Positions 1 through 5,933 of a stretch of DNA of 6,643 bases are shown here, piece by piece. Source of the stretch: Actinomycetota bacterium (GTDB lineage: Bacteria; Actinomycetota; Acidimicrobiia; Acidimicrobiales; Microtrichaceae); NCBI GenBank assembly GCA_018268735.1, contig JAFDWA010000090.1:1-6643 (forward strand). Reading direction: 5' to 3'. How positions within the stretch are numbered: position 1 is the first letter of the stretch; every line of letters starts with the position of its first letter. A program made the translations under genes and the position numbers. The notes under the pieces are model-generated. The model saw nothing but the letters and a program-made list of their open reading frames with translations, had not been told where the DNA came from and did not search any database.

Positions 1-108
1 GGTTCCGCTGTGTGCGGGACGTGTCGTCCTGACCTGCTGCTGCCTGCCGGGAACGGCGGGGCGGACGGCACCGAGTGGGCCGTGGCCGGCGTCGTTCTCG
101 GGCACTGA
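1..108 (+). CDS. 3' end of an unrecognised gene (partial)
   Basis: Frame 1 is open from the window edge to a TGA at 106-108 and encodes the last 35 residues of a protein. The tail carries a CGTC (CxxC) motif near its start, a Gly-rich middle (PAGNGGADG) and ends in EWAVAGVVLGH. Most codons end in G or C, as expected for a real gene here. The stop codon sits inside a strong hairpin (97-137), which fits a gene end. The fragment is too short to assign a family. The next gene converges on it from the minus strand. It could still be chance open frame in GC-rich DNA, so confidence is low. Confidence 0.35.
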   Translation, partial: GSAVCGTCRPDLLLPAGNGGADGTEWAVAGVVLGH

Positions 109-137
109 CGACCATCCAGTGGTCGTGGGTGCCCGAG
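97..137. terminator. Strong hairpin, probable bidirectional terminator
   Basis: An outer 9-bp stem CTCGGGCAC (97-105) / GTGCCCGAG (129-137) is followed by a 2x2 internal loop. An inner 7-bp stem ACGACCA (108-114) / TGGTCGT (120-126) then closes on the loop TCCAG (115-119). It covers the stop codon of the upstream plus-strand frame and lies 50 bases beyond the stop of the minus-strand hydrolase, i.e. between convergent gene ends. No T-tract follows on either side, so it is either a U-less actinobacterial-type terminator or an mRNA 3'-end stabiliser. Confidence 0.5.
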
Positions 138-186
138 GTCGCCGTTGTCGTCGGCGAACAGCAGCTTGGGCCGGCCCGCGCGCCTC

Positions 187-1413
187 TCAGGAGGTCCGTG
201 CTCGGCCCAGGGTCTCGTCGAGCCAGTCGAGCACGGTCGTGTTGAGCAGCCAGCGGTTGTGGATCTCGCAATGCCCGCCGGCGCCCTGCGCGGCGGTGAA
301 GCGGACGAGGGTCGTCGGACAGGAGAGGCGCTCGACGAACGCCGGGGCGCCGGCCGAGAGGGGATCACCCTCGGTCGTGGTCGCGAGGAGTGGGCAGTCG
401 ATGTCGTGCTCGCGCCCATCGAGGGTGAACTCCTCCGCGACTCGCAGGTAGCCGCGCAGGTCCTCGACGCCGTGGACCCAGAAGCCGCGCTTCACGACGC
501 GCCACGTGAGGACCCGGTCCGAGAGGATCACCTCGGTGAGTGCCGCCACGGTGTCGTCGGTGAGCTCCGGTGCGCCGTTGTTCGACTCCGGTACGCCGAA
601 CGCTGTGAGCATGTGGCGCATCCCCTCGGCGATGCCCCACAGAGCTGGGTCGGCGACGACTGCCGCGAGGCGGTGCTCCGCGGTCGCTGCCCGAGGAGCG
701 AGGTAGCCACCGAGGCTCCATCCGTGGAGCGCGATCCGGTCCGTGTCGACGTCGCCGCGCTCGACGACGGCATCCACGACGGCGGTCACGACACGCTCCC
801 AGTCGGCCACGAGCGACGTGCCGGCGTGCACGAGCATGGCGCCCTGGCCCGGACCGTCGAACAGCACGACGTGGTAGCCCCGCTCTGCTGCGGCAGCACC
901 GATCCCGAAGTGGTTGTCGGGCAGGGTGCCGTCGTAGCCGTTGTTCACGATCACGACCGGTCGGACCTCTCCCGGTGCGGCGTCGGTTGCGGGGACGAAC
1001 CAGGCGGGAAGCGCGGATCCCTCGAACGGGATGTGCATGCGCTCGCCCGGACGTGGTCCGAGCACGACGGCGCGGTCGAACGCGTCGGTGCAGCGGTCGA
1101 ACCCGCTGGTCATCCGCTCGTCGACCGGCGTTCCGAACCACGGCTTGATGGCGACGCCGAAGCACACCGATGCCCGCATCAGATGTCCACGGGCCGTCTG
1201 CTCGCTGCCGGTGGCGAACGCCCGCTCGGCGCACTCGACGTGGCGGTCTCCGGCACCTGCCCACGCGTCGAAGTACGCGGCGTCGTCGCCGTCGTCCGGG
1301 AACGCCTCCGCGATGGCGACGACCTCGCCGAGGTCGGCGGCACCGGCGGCGACCCAGGCGGTTGCCAGCTCGGCGAACTGGTCGTGGAGGGGATCGGTGA
1401 ACAGCTGCAGCAT
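187..1413 (-). CDS. Alpha/beta hydrolase, 2,6-dihydroxypseudooxynicotine hydrolase-like
   Basis: A 408-residue, probably cytoplasmic serine hydrolase. Residues 1-125 are an all-helical-looking N-terminal domain; the alpha/beta-hydrolase core follows. Visible core elements are VNNGYDG (157-162, oxyanion region), DGPGQG (186-191), the nucleophile elbow GWSLGG with Ser233, a likely acid Asp350 in EGDPLS and a likely base His381 in GGHCEIH. The helical domain plus DGPGQG matches the family of 2,6-dihydroxypseudooxynicotine hydrolase and fungal AYG1, which hydrolyse C-C bonds of keto compounds; esterase or peptidase relatives (FrsA/COG1506 type) are also possible. The start at ATG 1413 was chosen because AAGGTGG lies 5 bases upstream and the conserved domain begins there. 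A longer in-frame start at 1506 has no such site. The gene is divergent from the flavin monooxygenase operon, suggesting a role in the same pathway. The fold is certain; the substrate is unknown. Confidence 0.88.
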   Translation of the reverse strand: MLQLFTDPLHDQFAELATAWVAAGAADLGEVVAIAEAFPDDGDDAAYFDAWAGAGDRHVECAERAFATGSEQTARGHLMRASVCFGVAIKPWFGTPVDERMTSGFDRCTDAFDRAVVLGPRPGERMHIPFEGSALPAWFVPATDAAPGEVRPVVIVNNGYDGTLPDNHFGIGAAAAERGYHVVLFDGPGQGAMLVHAGTSLVADWERVVTAVVDAVVERGDVDTDRIALHGWSLGGYLAPRAATAEHRLAAVVADPALWGIAEGMRHMLTAFGVPESNNGAPELTDDTVAALTEVILSDRVLTWRVVKRGFWVHGVEDLRGYLRVAEEFTLDGREHDIDCPLLATTTEGDPLSAGAPAFVERLSCPTTLVRFTAAQGAGGHCEIHNRWLLNTTVLDWLDETLGRARTS

Positions 1414-1445
1414 GACGCCCACCTTCGCGCCCGGTGGTGGTGCAT

Positions 1446-1470
1446 GTCGCCGACGAGGGATCCAGGCGAC
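1446..1470. promoter_or_regulatory. Inverted repeat in the divergent region, possible operator
   Basis: GTCGCC (1446-1451) and GGCGAC (1465-1470) form an inverted repeat with a 13-base spacer, between the two divergent genes and in the 5' leader of the minus-strand hydrolase. It could be a binding site for the TetR encoded at 2761, or simply a GC-rich coincidence. A weaker dyad, CACGAC (1474-1479) / GTTGTG (1495-1500), flanks the forward -10 box. I cannot choose between them. Confidence 0.2.
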
Positions 1471-1477
1471 GACCACG

Positions 1478-1506
1478 ACCGTAAGTCGGGTTATGTTGTG
1501 CGTCAT
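1478..1506 (-). promoter_or_regulatory. Candidate promoter of the minus-strand hydrolase
   Basis: Read on the minus strand, ATGACG (1506-1501, -35-like, with the TGAC core) is separated by 17 bases from TACGGT (1483-1478), which fits the actinobacterial -10 pattern TAnnnT. Transcription would start near 1471 and give a leader of about 58 bases containing the AAGGTGG ribosome binding site before ATG 1413. The elements are matched by eye only. Confidence 0.3.
1492..1505 (+). promoter_or_regulatory. -10 box and leaderless start of the monooxygenase operon
   Basis: TATGTT at 1492-1497 fits the TAnnnT -10 consensus and stands out in a nearly AT-free region. Seven bases separate it from the A of ATG 1505, so transcription would begin at or next to the start codon, giving a leaderless mRNA. 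This agrees with the lack of any Shine-Dalgarno sequence before 1505. No convincing -35 box is seen at 16-18 bases upstream. Confidence 0.45.
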
Positions 1507-2761
1507 GTCGGGGGATCTGGTCGAGTCGGAGCACGTGGAGCCTGAGCGGGTGGGATCTGGACAGGCCGAGTCGGTGCAGGCCGAGTCGGTGCAGGCCGAG
1601 CCCGGGTGGACCGCTCGAGCTCTGGGGCTCGCCGATCTCCTCGACGCGGAGGCCGCCCACGCCGAGGAGCTCCGCCAGCTCACCCCGGCGGTGCTCGACG
1701 CGGCGCGTCGCTCCGGGCTGTTCACCATGGTCGTCCCCGAGCGCTGGGGTGGTGAGGGGCGGGGCCTGACCGAGCTCATCGAGACCACCCGGATCATGGC
1801 GACGGGGTGCCCGGCTTCGGCGTGGACGCTGTCGTTCCTCCTCATGCACAACTGGCTCGTGACCCGGTTCCCCGAGGAGCTGCAGGTCGAGGTGCTCGGC
1901 TCTGGGCAGGGCTACGGCCTGGTGCCGGCCCCGCTCGCTCCGACCGGTCGGCTGCGAGCCGTCACCGGAGCTGGCGGCGAATCCGGCTGGGAGGTGACGG
2001 GCCGCTGGGAGTGGGCCACCGGGGTTCGCCACGCGGACTGGGTCATGGTCACCGGCCTGGAGGACCGCGACGACGCCCTGGTCGCCCGCTTCGCCGTGCT
2101 GCCGATCTCCGACGTGGTCGTCGACGACGTCTGGCACACCTCCGGCATGCGCGCCACCGGATCCGACGACGTGCGCGTCGAGGGCGTGTTCGTCCCCGAG
2201 CACCGGACCCTGCCGGCCGACGAGCTGTTGGAGTCCGGCCCGGTCACCGTCGGCGACGGCCTCGCCCACCTGCCGGTGATGGCGGTGCTCGCCCTGCTCG
2301 CTGCCGCGCCGGCGGTCGGGGCTGCGGAACGGGCCGTGGCCGAGTACGAGTCGCGTCTGCGCAGCCGCGTGCTCGCCTACAGCTTCGGTGACAAGGCCGC
2401 CGAGCAGCCTGCTGCGCAGGTGCGCCTCGGCACAGCGCTGGCCGACGTGCGCGCCGCTCGGGCCGCGCTCGACGGCGGGGTCGCCCTGCTGGAGGAGATC
2501 GTGACCTCGGCCGATCCGATGGCGGATCGCATGGCGGTTCGGCTGGCCGCGGCCGACGCGGTGCGCCGGTCGGTCGCGGTGATCTCCGACGTGTGCGCCG
2601 GTGCCGGTGCCAGCGTCTACCGGGCCAAAGCGCCGTTGCAGCGGCTGCAGCGCGACGTCGAGGTGCTCAAGGGTCACGTCGTCTTCGACTGGGACCGCAC
2701 CACCGAGCTGGCCGGACGCGTCGCCCTCGGCCTGCCGTTGCGTCCAGCGGACCGGCTCTGA
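1505..2761 (+). CDS. Acyl-CoA dehydrogenase-fold flavin monooxygenase (HsaA/HpaH/DszC-like)
   Basis: A 418-residue protein of the acyl-CoA dehydrogenase superfamily, most like the oxygenase component of two-component FMNH2-dependent hydroxylases. It starts with a variable 35-residue tail containing a repeat. The N-terminal helical domain follows (about 38-135; FTMVVPERWGGEG at 73-85). The central beta domain (about 136-235) has VTGRWEWATG (164-173) and WHTSGMRATGSDDV (210-223), typical of the flavin-binding part of this subgroup. The C-terminal helical bundle ends in PLQRLQRDVEVLKGH (377-391); a histidine at this position is considered catalytic in HsaA/DszC-type enzymes. Such enzymes hydroxylate aromatic or heteroaromatic substrates using flavin reduced by a partner reductase, which is not in this window. 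ATG 1505 is favoured by the leaderless promoter; GTG 1550, with GGAG at 1537-1540, is the alternative. The stop overlaps the TetR start by one base (TGATG), implying co-translation. A true acyl-CoA dehydrogenase is less likely given the RD...H ending. Confidence 0.85.
   Translation: MSGDLVESEHVEPERVGSGQAESVQAESVQAEPGWTARALGLADLLDAEAAHAEELRQLTPAVLDAARRSGLFTMVVPERWGGEGRGLTELIETTRIMATGCPASAWTLSFLLMHNWLVTRFPEELQVEVLGSGQGYGLVPAPLAPTGRLRAVTGAGGESGWEVTGRWEWATGVRHADWVMVTGLEDRDDALVARFAVLPISDVVVDDVWHTSGMRATGSDDVRVEGVFVPEHRTLPADELLESGPVTVGDGLAHLPVMAVLALLAAAPAVGAAERAVAEYESRLRSRVLAYSFGDKAAEQPAAQVRLGTALADVRAARAALDGGVALLEEIVTSADPMADRMAVRLAAADAVRRSVAVISDVCAGAGASVYRAKAPLQRLQRDVEVLKGHVVFDWDRTTELAGRVALGLPLRPADRL
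1562..1600 (+). repeat. 15-bp tandem repeat inside the monooxygenase N-terminus
   Basis: The unit caggccgagtcggtg occurs at 1562-1576 and 1577-1591, followed by the partial copy caggccgag (1592-1600), about 2.6 exact copies. The period is a multiple of three, so it keeps frame and encodes QAESV-QAESV-QAE in the tail ahead of the conserved domain. The related codons GTC-GAG-TCG at 1520-1528 may be an older diverged copy. Confidence 0.85.
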
Positions 2762-3369
2762 TGGCGGCTCGAACCGCCCCGGGTGCTCGTGCCCCGGCGT
2801 CGGGACCGGAACCCGGAGCCGATGGCGTCCGCGGTGCCTGGCTCGTGGCCGGTCAGGACCTGCTGCGTCGCGGCGGGTACCCGGCGGTCAAGCTGTCATC
2901 GCTGTGCGAGATCACCGGCCGCACGACGGGCAGCTTCTACCACCACTTCTCCGGCATGGCCGACTACCTGGTCGAGCTCGCCTCGTTCTTCGGCACCGAG
3001 CAGCCGCGGGCGGTGCTCGACCGGCTCGCCTCGTTGGCGCCATCTGAGCGGCTGGCCGAGCTGGAACGGCTCAGCATGCAGTTGCACATGGGGTCGCTGC
3101 ACCGGGCCATGCGCGACTGGGCGACGGTGGACGGGCCTGCTGCAGAGGCGGTGCGCGACGCGGACCGGGTGCTGCTCGAGTTCATCCGCGACGCACTGGT
3201 CGCCGCCGGCGTCGCCTGCGCCGACGCGGAGCTGCGCGCCGAGGTCGTCTACGCCCTCGCCATCGCCCGGATCGACCCGCCATGGCGTCGACGCTCGACC
3301 AGCATCGACGCGGTGCTCGATGCGTTGCCGAGCACGACCCAGACCAGCAAGCAGGAGGAACCGTCATGA
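2761..3369 (+). CDS. TetR/AcrR-family transcriptional regulator within the operon
   Basis: A 202-residue protein. After a 20-residue Ala/Pro-rich lead, residues 23-68 form the TetR DNA-binding domain: helix 1 around GAWLVAGQDLLRRGGYPAVK, then the helix-turn-helix KLSSLCEITGRTTGSFYHHF (44-63) with the diagnostic SFYHHF recognition-helix end. Residues 70-190 are a helical ligand-binding and dimerisation domain without a recognisable effector signature. The start ATG shares its A with the preceding stop (TGATG), and its 3' end overlaps the VOC gene by four bases (ATGA), so it is translationally coupled on both sides. Its position in the middle of a catabolic operon suggests it represses this operon and the divergent hydrolase, with a pathway compound as inducer. 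That role is inferred; the family is clear. Confidence 0.88.
   Translation: MAARTAPGARAPASGPEPGADGVRGAWLVAGQDLLRRGGYPAVKLSSLCEITGRTTGSFYHHFSGMADYLVELASFFGTEQPRAVLDRLASLAPSERLAELERLSMQLHMGSLHRAMRDWATVDGPAAEAVRDADRVLLEFIRDALVAAGVACADAELRAEVVYALAIARIDPPWRRRSTSIDAVLDALPSTTQTSKQEEPS
3353..3358 (+). promoter_or_regulatory. Strong ribosome binding site of the VOC gene
   Basis: AGGAGG lies seven bases before ATG 3366, inside the last codons of the TetR gene. It is the best Shine-Dalgarno sequence in the operon. It fixes the VOC start and suggests the enzyme is made at a higher level than the regulator before it. Confidence 0.8.
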
Positions 3370-4058
3370 CCGCACCCATCGGCGTGCACCACCTCGCCAT
3401 CTCGACCAAGGACATGAAGTCCCAGTTCGAGTTCTTCACCCAGGTGATGGGCGCACCGATGGTCGCCCTGTTCGAGATGCACGGCGTCGAGGGCGCCTGG
3501 CACGGCTTCGTCCGCCTCAGCGACACCTGCCTGCTGTCGTTCGTGCAGATCGCCGGGGTCTCCGACGTCGAGCCGATCCCCGGCGTCACCCACTCCGGCA
3601 CCGGCGCCGGGATCAGCGCCCCGGGCACGATGCAGCACCTCGCCTTCGACGTCGGATCCGAGGAGGCGCTGCTCGCCATGCGGGACCGGCTGCGCTCCAA
3701 CGGGATCGTCACCTTCGGTCCCATCGAGCACGGCATGTGCCGCTCGATCTACTTCGCCGGACTCGAGGGACTGACGCTCGAGGCCGCATGGTCGGCCGAG
3801 CCGATCGAGCCCCGGGCGTGGGTCGACCCGGTCGCATGTGAGGCGATCGGCATGACCGCCGCGGACGCCGAGCGGTTCATGTCGCCGCCGTCGTTCGACC
3901 CGCCCGCCGAGGCGGTGCCCCAACCGCCGATCGACCCGTCCAAGCCCCAGATGGGCTACCCCCGCAAGGAGCTAGAGTTCATGGTCGCCCTCTCCGACGC
4001 CGAGGTCGCCGCTGCGGCCAGCACCCCGGACCCGCCGGTCCGGCTCGAGCAGGCCTGA
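3366..4058 (+). CDS. VOC-family protein (glyoxalase / extradiol dioxygenase fold), single domain with C-terminal tail
   Basis: A 230-residue protein. Residues 5-145 form one vicinal-oxygen-chelate domain made of two beta-alpha-beta-beta-beta modules. The start, GVHHLAISTKDM (6-17), carries His8/His9; the second module begins with TMQHLAFDVGS (88-98, His91); the domain closes with LEGLTLEAAW (133-142, Glu139). His9, His91 and Glu139 are the natural candidates for the 2-His-1-carboxylate site that holds Fe(II) or another divalent metal. Residues 146-230 are an unrecognised Pro-rich extension. Classical extradiol dioxygenases have two VOC domains (about 290 residues), so this is not a standard one. 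It may be a small oxygenase, an isomerase/lyase or a glyoxalase-type enzyme. The preceding hydroxylase and following hydrolase favour ring cleavage. The start overlaps the TetR stop (ATGA). Confidence 0.82.
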   Translation: MTAPIGVHHLAISTKDMKSQFEFFTQVMGAPMVALFEMHGVEGAWHGFVRLSDTCLLSFVQIAGVSDVEPIPGVTHSGTGAGISAPGTMQHLAFDVGSEEALLAMRDRLRSNGIVTFGPIEHGMCRSIYFAGLEGLTLEAAWSAEPIEPRAWVDPVACEAIGMTAADAERFMSPPSFDPPAEAVPQPPIDPSKPQMGYPRKELEFMVALSDAEVAAAASTPDPPVRLEQA

Positions 4059-4066
4059 GGTCCATC

Positions 4067-5257
4067 GTGTCGACGTCGGAGCGGATCGAGGTCGAGCTGG
4101 TCGCGTACCCGCTCGTGTACGCCGAGCAGGCGGCGTTCAAGGACACCTACGGCGGCCCCGAGGGCGTCGTCGTGCTGGAGTCGTACCTGTACCGGCCCGT
4201 CGGGGTCCCCTCCGACACCGTCCTGCTGTTCATGCACCCGATCGGCGCGGGCGCGTACCTGCCGATGGTGCGGGCGCTGGCCCGCGCGGGCCACCACGTC
4301 ATCTACTGCAACAGCCGCTACCGCTCCGACTCGGCGCTCGTCATGGAGAAGGTCGTGCTCGACATGCGCGCCGCGGTCGCGGACGCCAAGGAGCGCCTCG
4401 GCTACTCCAGGGTCGTGCTGGCGGGGTGGTCCGGTGGCGGGTCGCTGTCGCTGCTGTACCAGGAGCAGGCCGAGGCGCCGTCGATCACCTCGACGCCGTG
4501 GGGCGACCCGCCGGACCTGACCGCCGCGGACCTGATCCCCGCTGACGCCGTCATGCTGCTGGCCGCTCACCCGAGCCGCCACGGTGTGCTCACCGACTCG
4601 CTCGACCCGGCGATCGTCGACGAGGCCGACCCCGATCGACGCGATCCGATGTGGGACATCTACGGGCCCGACGCGCCGCAACCGCCGTACGACCGGGACT
4701 GGTTGGCCGGCTACCGCGCCGCCCAGGAGGCGCGGAACCGGCGCGTCACCGCGTGGGTGCGCGGCGAGCTGGAGCGCTTGCGAGACGCCGGGCGACCCGA
4801 CGAGGAGCGCGGCTTCGTCGTCCACGGGACGATGGCCGATCCGGCCGTGCTCGACGGCACGATCGACCCCAACGGCCGTCAGGTCGGCGTGTCCTACCTG
4901 GGCGACCCGAAGCTGGTGAACAACGGCCCGGTCGGCCTCGCCCGGTTCTGCACGCTGCGCAGCTGGCTCAGCCAGTGGAGCCTGGACGACGCCCCGGCCG
5001 ACGGGCTGCGGTGCGCGGCCGCCATCGGGGTGCCGGTGCTGGTGGTCTCCAACGGAGCGGACGACGTCTGCTACCCGGAGATGGGACGGTCGCTGTTCGC
5101 CGCGGTCAGCCACGACGACAAGGAGCTGCACGTCGTCGACGGCGCCACCCACTACTACCTGGGCACCGGTCCGGACGGCACCGACCAGCGCCCCAAGCTG
5201 GCCGAGGCCGTCGGCATCTGCACCGACTGGCTCCGTGCCCACGACCTGGCCCCCTGA
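4067..5257 (+). CDS. Alpha/beta hydrolase with a large lid insertion
   Basis: A 396-residue hydrolase. The core begins with a beta strand and oxyanion loop LLFMHPIGAG (53-62). It continues with the nucleophile elbow GWSGGG (120-125, Ser122), a probable acid Asp332 or Asp333 in NGADDVCYP, and a probable base His362 in DGATHYYLG. About 200 residues lie between nucleophile and acid, far more than in a minimal fold. Much of this is a charged lid (PPYDRDWLAGYRAAQEARNR, 206-225, onwards) expected to shape the substrate pocket. No signal peptide or membrane segment is seen. GTG 4067 is supported by GAGG six bases upstream, eight bases after the VOC stop, so it belongs to the same transcript. By position it could hydrolyse the VOC product, as HsaD-type meta-cleavage hydrolases do, but it is not recognisably of that family. 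Its conserved elements differ from those of the divergent hydrolase at 187-1413. Confidence 0.85.
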   Translation: MSTSERIEVELVAYPLVYAEQAAFKDTYGGPEGVVVLESYLYRPVGVPSDTVLLFMHPIGAGAYLPMVRALARAGHHVIYCNSRYRSDSALVMEKVVLDMRAAVADAKERLGYSRVVLAGWSGGGSLSLLYQEQAEAPSITSTPWGDPPDLTAADLIPADAVMLLAAHPSRHGVLTDSLDPAIVDEADPDRRDPMWDIYGPDAPQPPYDRDWLAGYRAAQEARNRRVTAWVRGELERLRDAGRPDEERGFVVHGTMADPAVLDGTIDPNGRQVGVSYLGDPKLVNNGPVGLARFCTLRSWLSQWSLDDAPADGLRCAAAIGVPVLVVSNGADDVCYPEMGRSLFAAVSHDDKELHVVDGATHYYLGTGPDGTDQRPKLAEAVGICTDWLRAHDLAP

Positions 5258-5290
5258 CCGCCGCTCGTCCCGTCCTGACACCGTGGCGAC

Positions 5291-5311
5291 CTCGGGTCGA
5301 CGTCACCCGGG
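5291..5311. terminator. Weak hairpin between convergent gene ends
   Basis: CTCGGGT (5291-5297) and ACCCGGG (5305-5311) pair over seven bases (one T-G wobble) around the loop CGACGTC. An alternative, CGACC-TCG-GGTCG (5287-5299), overlaps it. It sits in the 71-base gap between the plus-strand hydrolase stop and the VapC stop, where a shared terminator is expected. There is no T-tract, so this is tentative. Confidence 0.3.
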
Positions 5312-5328
5312 CGGAGTGGGTCGACGAT

Positions 5329-5703
5329 TCACGGCCACGTGTGCACGGTCGGCGCGGCGGGCCCGAACGATGCCGCGAGCGGTGCGATGTCGTCCGGGTC
5401 GCCGGTCAGGATGTCGTGGCCGACGCGGACCGCGCACGTGACCAGGTGGGCGTCGACGACGTCGGCAGTCCGGGATCGGGCCAGGAGCAGTCCCACCGAC
5501 GGCCCGTCGTCGAGCGGGTGGACGCGCACGACCTTCAGGAAGGCGGCCAGTCGAGCCTGGCGACTCCCATCCCGCCAGACCTGGGCGACGACGGGATGGG
5601 TCGTGTGCAGGTCCGTCCCGGTTCGGACGGCGGCCTCGAGGAACGCGTGTGCGGATCCCTCGCTCCGGTCGACGCTGATCAGGAACCCTGCATCGAGGAT
5701 CAC
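5329..5703 (-). CDS. vapC: VapC-like PIN-domain toxin (ribonuclease)
   Basis: A 124-residue PIN-domain protein of typical VapC length. It opens with MILDAGFLISVD, giving the first catalytic Asp4. It continues through the AQVWR segment (40-44) to TADVVDAHLV (79-88; Asp81, Asp84) and TGDPDDI (100-106; Asp102), which complete the acidic Mg2+ site. VapC toxins cleave RNA, commonly tRNA or rRNA, and are blocked by the partner antitoxin. At the position where many PIN proteins have a conserved Glu near residues 38-42, this one has Gln41; the AQVWR form is, from memory, common in actinobacterial members. The start is a GTG overlapping the antitoxin stop by four bases (GTGA), the usual coupled arrangement. 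The family is secure; the RNA target is unknown. Confidence 0.88.
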   Translation of the reverse strand: MILDAGFLISVDRSEGSAHAFLEAAVRTGTDLHTTHPVVAQVWRDGSRQARLAAFLKVVRVHPLDDGPSVGLLLARSRTADVVDAHLVTCAVRVGHDILTGDPDDIAPLAASFGPAAPTVHTWP

Positions 5704-5927
5704 AGGCCGTATCGGTCGGCCATCGCCGCGACCGTCGCCTCGTCGGGTGGTCCGTCGCTGGCGTCCCAGGCGGTGAGGAACGATCGGAGCGCATCCTGGC
5801 GGTGATGGGTGACGGCCAGTTCGCGGAGCGCCTGGCGGATCGCGCTGGAGCGTCCGCCGTACCTCGGAGCCAGCTCGTCGAGGATGGCCTCGTCGTCGTC
5901 ATCGAGGCGCACGGTGGTGGTGCTCAC
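5700..5927 (-). CDS. vapB: VapB-like ribbon-helix-helix antitoxin
   Basis: A 75-residue protein. Residues 2-38 fit a ribbon-helix-helix DNA-binding domain: the strand STTTVRLDDD, helix 1 EAILDELAPRYG and helix 2 RSSAIRQALRELA. The remaining acidic/Ala-rich tail (40-75) is the part expected to wrap the toxin. The GTG at 5927 was chosen because the RHH strand begins there and a TAnnnT -10 box ends six bases upstream. The longer in-frame start at 6011 would add 28 residues with no domain sense and read through that promoter. It neutralises the VapC made from the overlapping next frame and, with it, probably represses its own promoter. Confidence 0.87.
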   Translation of the reverse strand: MSTTTVRLDDDDEAILDELAPRYGGRSSAIRQALRELAVTHHRQDALRSFLTAWDASDGPPDEATVAAMADRYGL

Positions 5928-5933
5928 GAGCCA

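Noticed and set aside
139..157. Second small hairpin TCGCCG / CGGCGA after the main hairpin
   Set aside because: Only 6 bp with a 7-base loop; expected by chance at this GC content.
168..177. Perfect palindrome GGGCCGGCCC
   Set aside because: It has no loop for a hairpin, is short, and made only of G and C; chance is sufficient.
1414..1506. Upstream start for the minus-strand hydrolase at 1506, sharing the CATG at 1504-1507 with the divergent gene's start
   Set aside because: It adds a 31-residue basic/hydrophobic stretch (MTHNITRLTVVVVAWIP...) outside the conserved domain and has no ribosome binding site, while 1413 has AAGGTGG at good spacing. A cleaved signal peptide was considered, but the segment lacks a convincing n-h-c layout.
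145..1545. Long plus-strand open frame (466 codons) opposite the hydrolase
   Set aside because: No recognisable motif, composition typical of an antisense shadow, and the opposite strand encodes a complete alpha/beta hydrolase with its catalytic residues.
365..2677. Very long open frame on the minus strand (770 codons) crossing the divergent promoter region
   Set aside because: The translation is Arg/His/Gly-rich without any domain, and it overlaps two genes with clear family motifs. It is a shadow frame of high-GC coding DNA.
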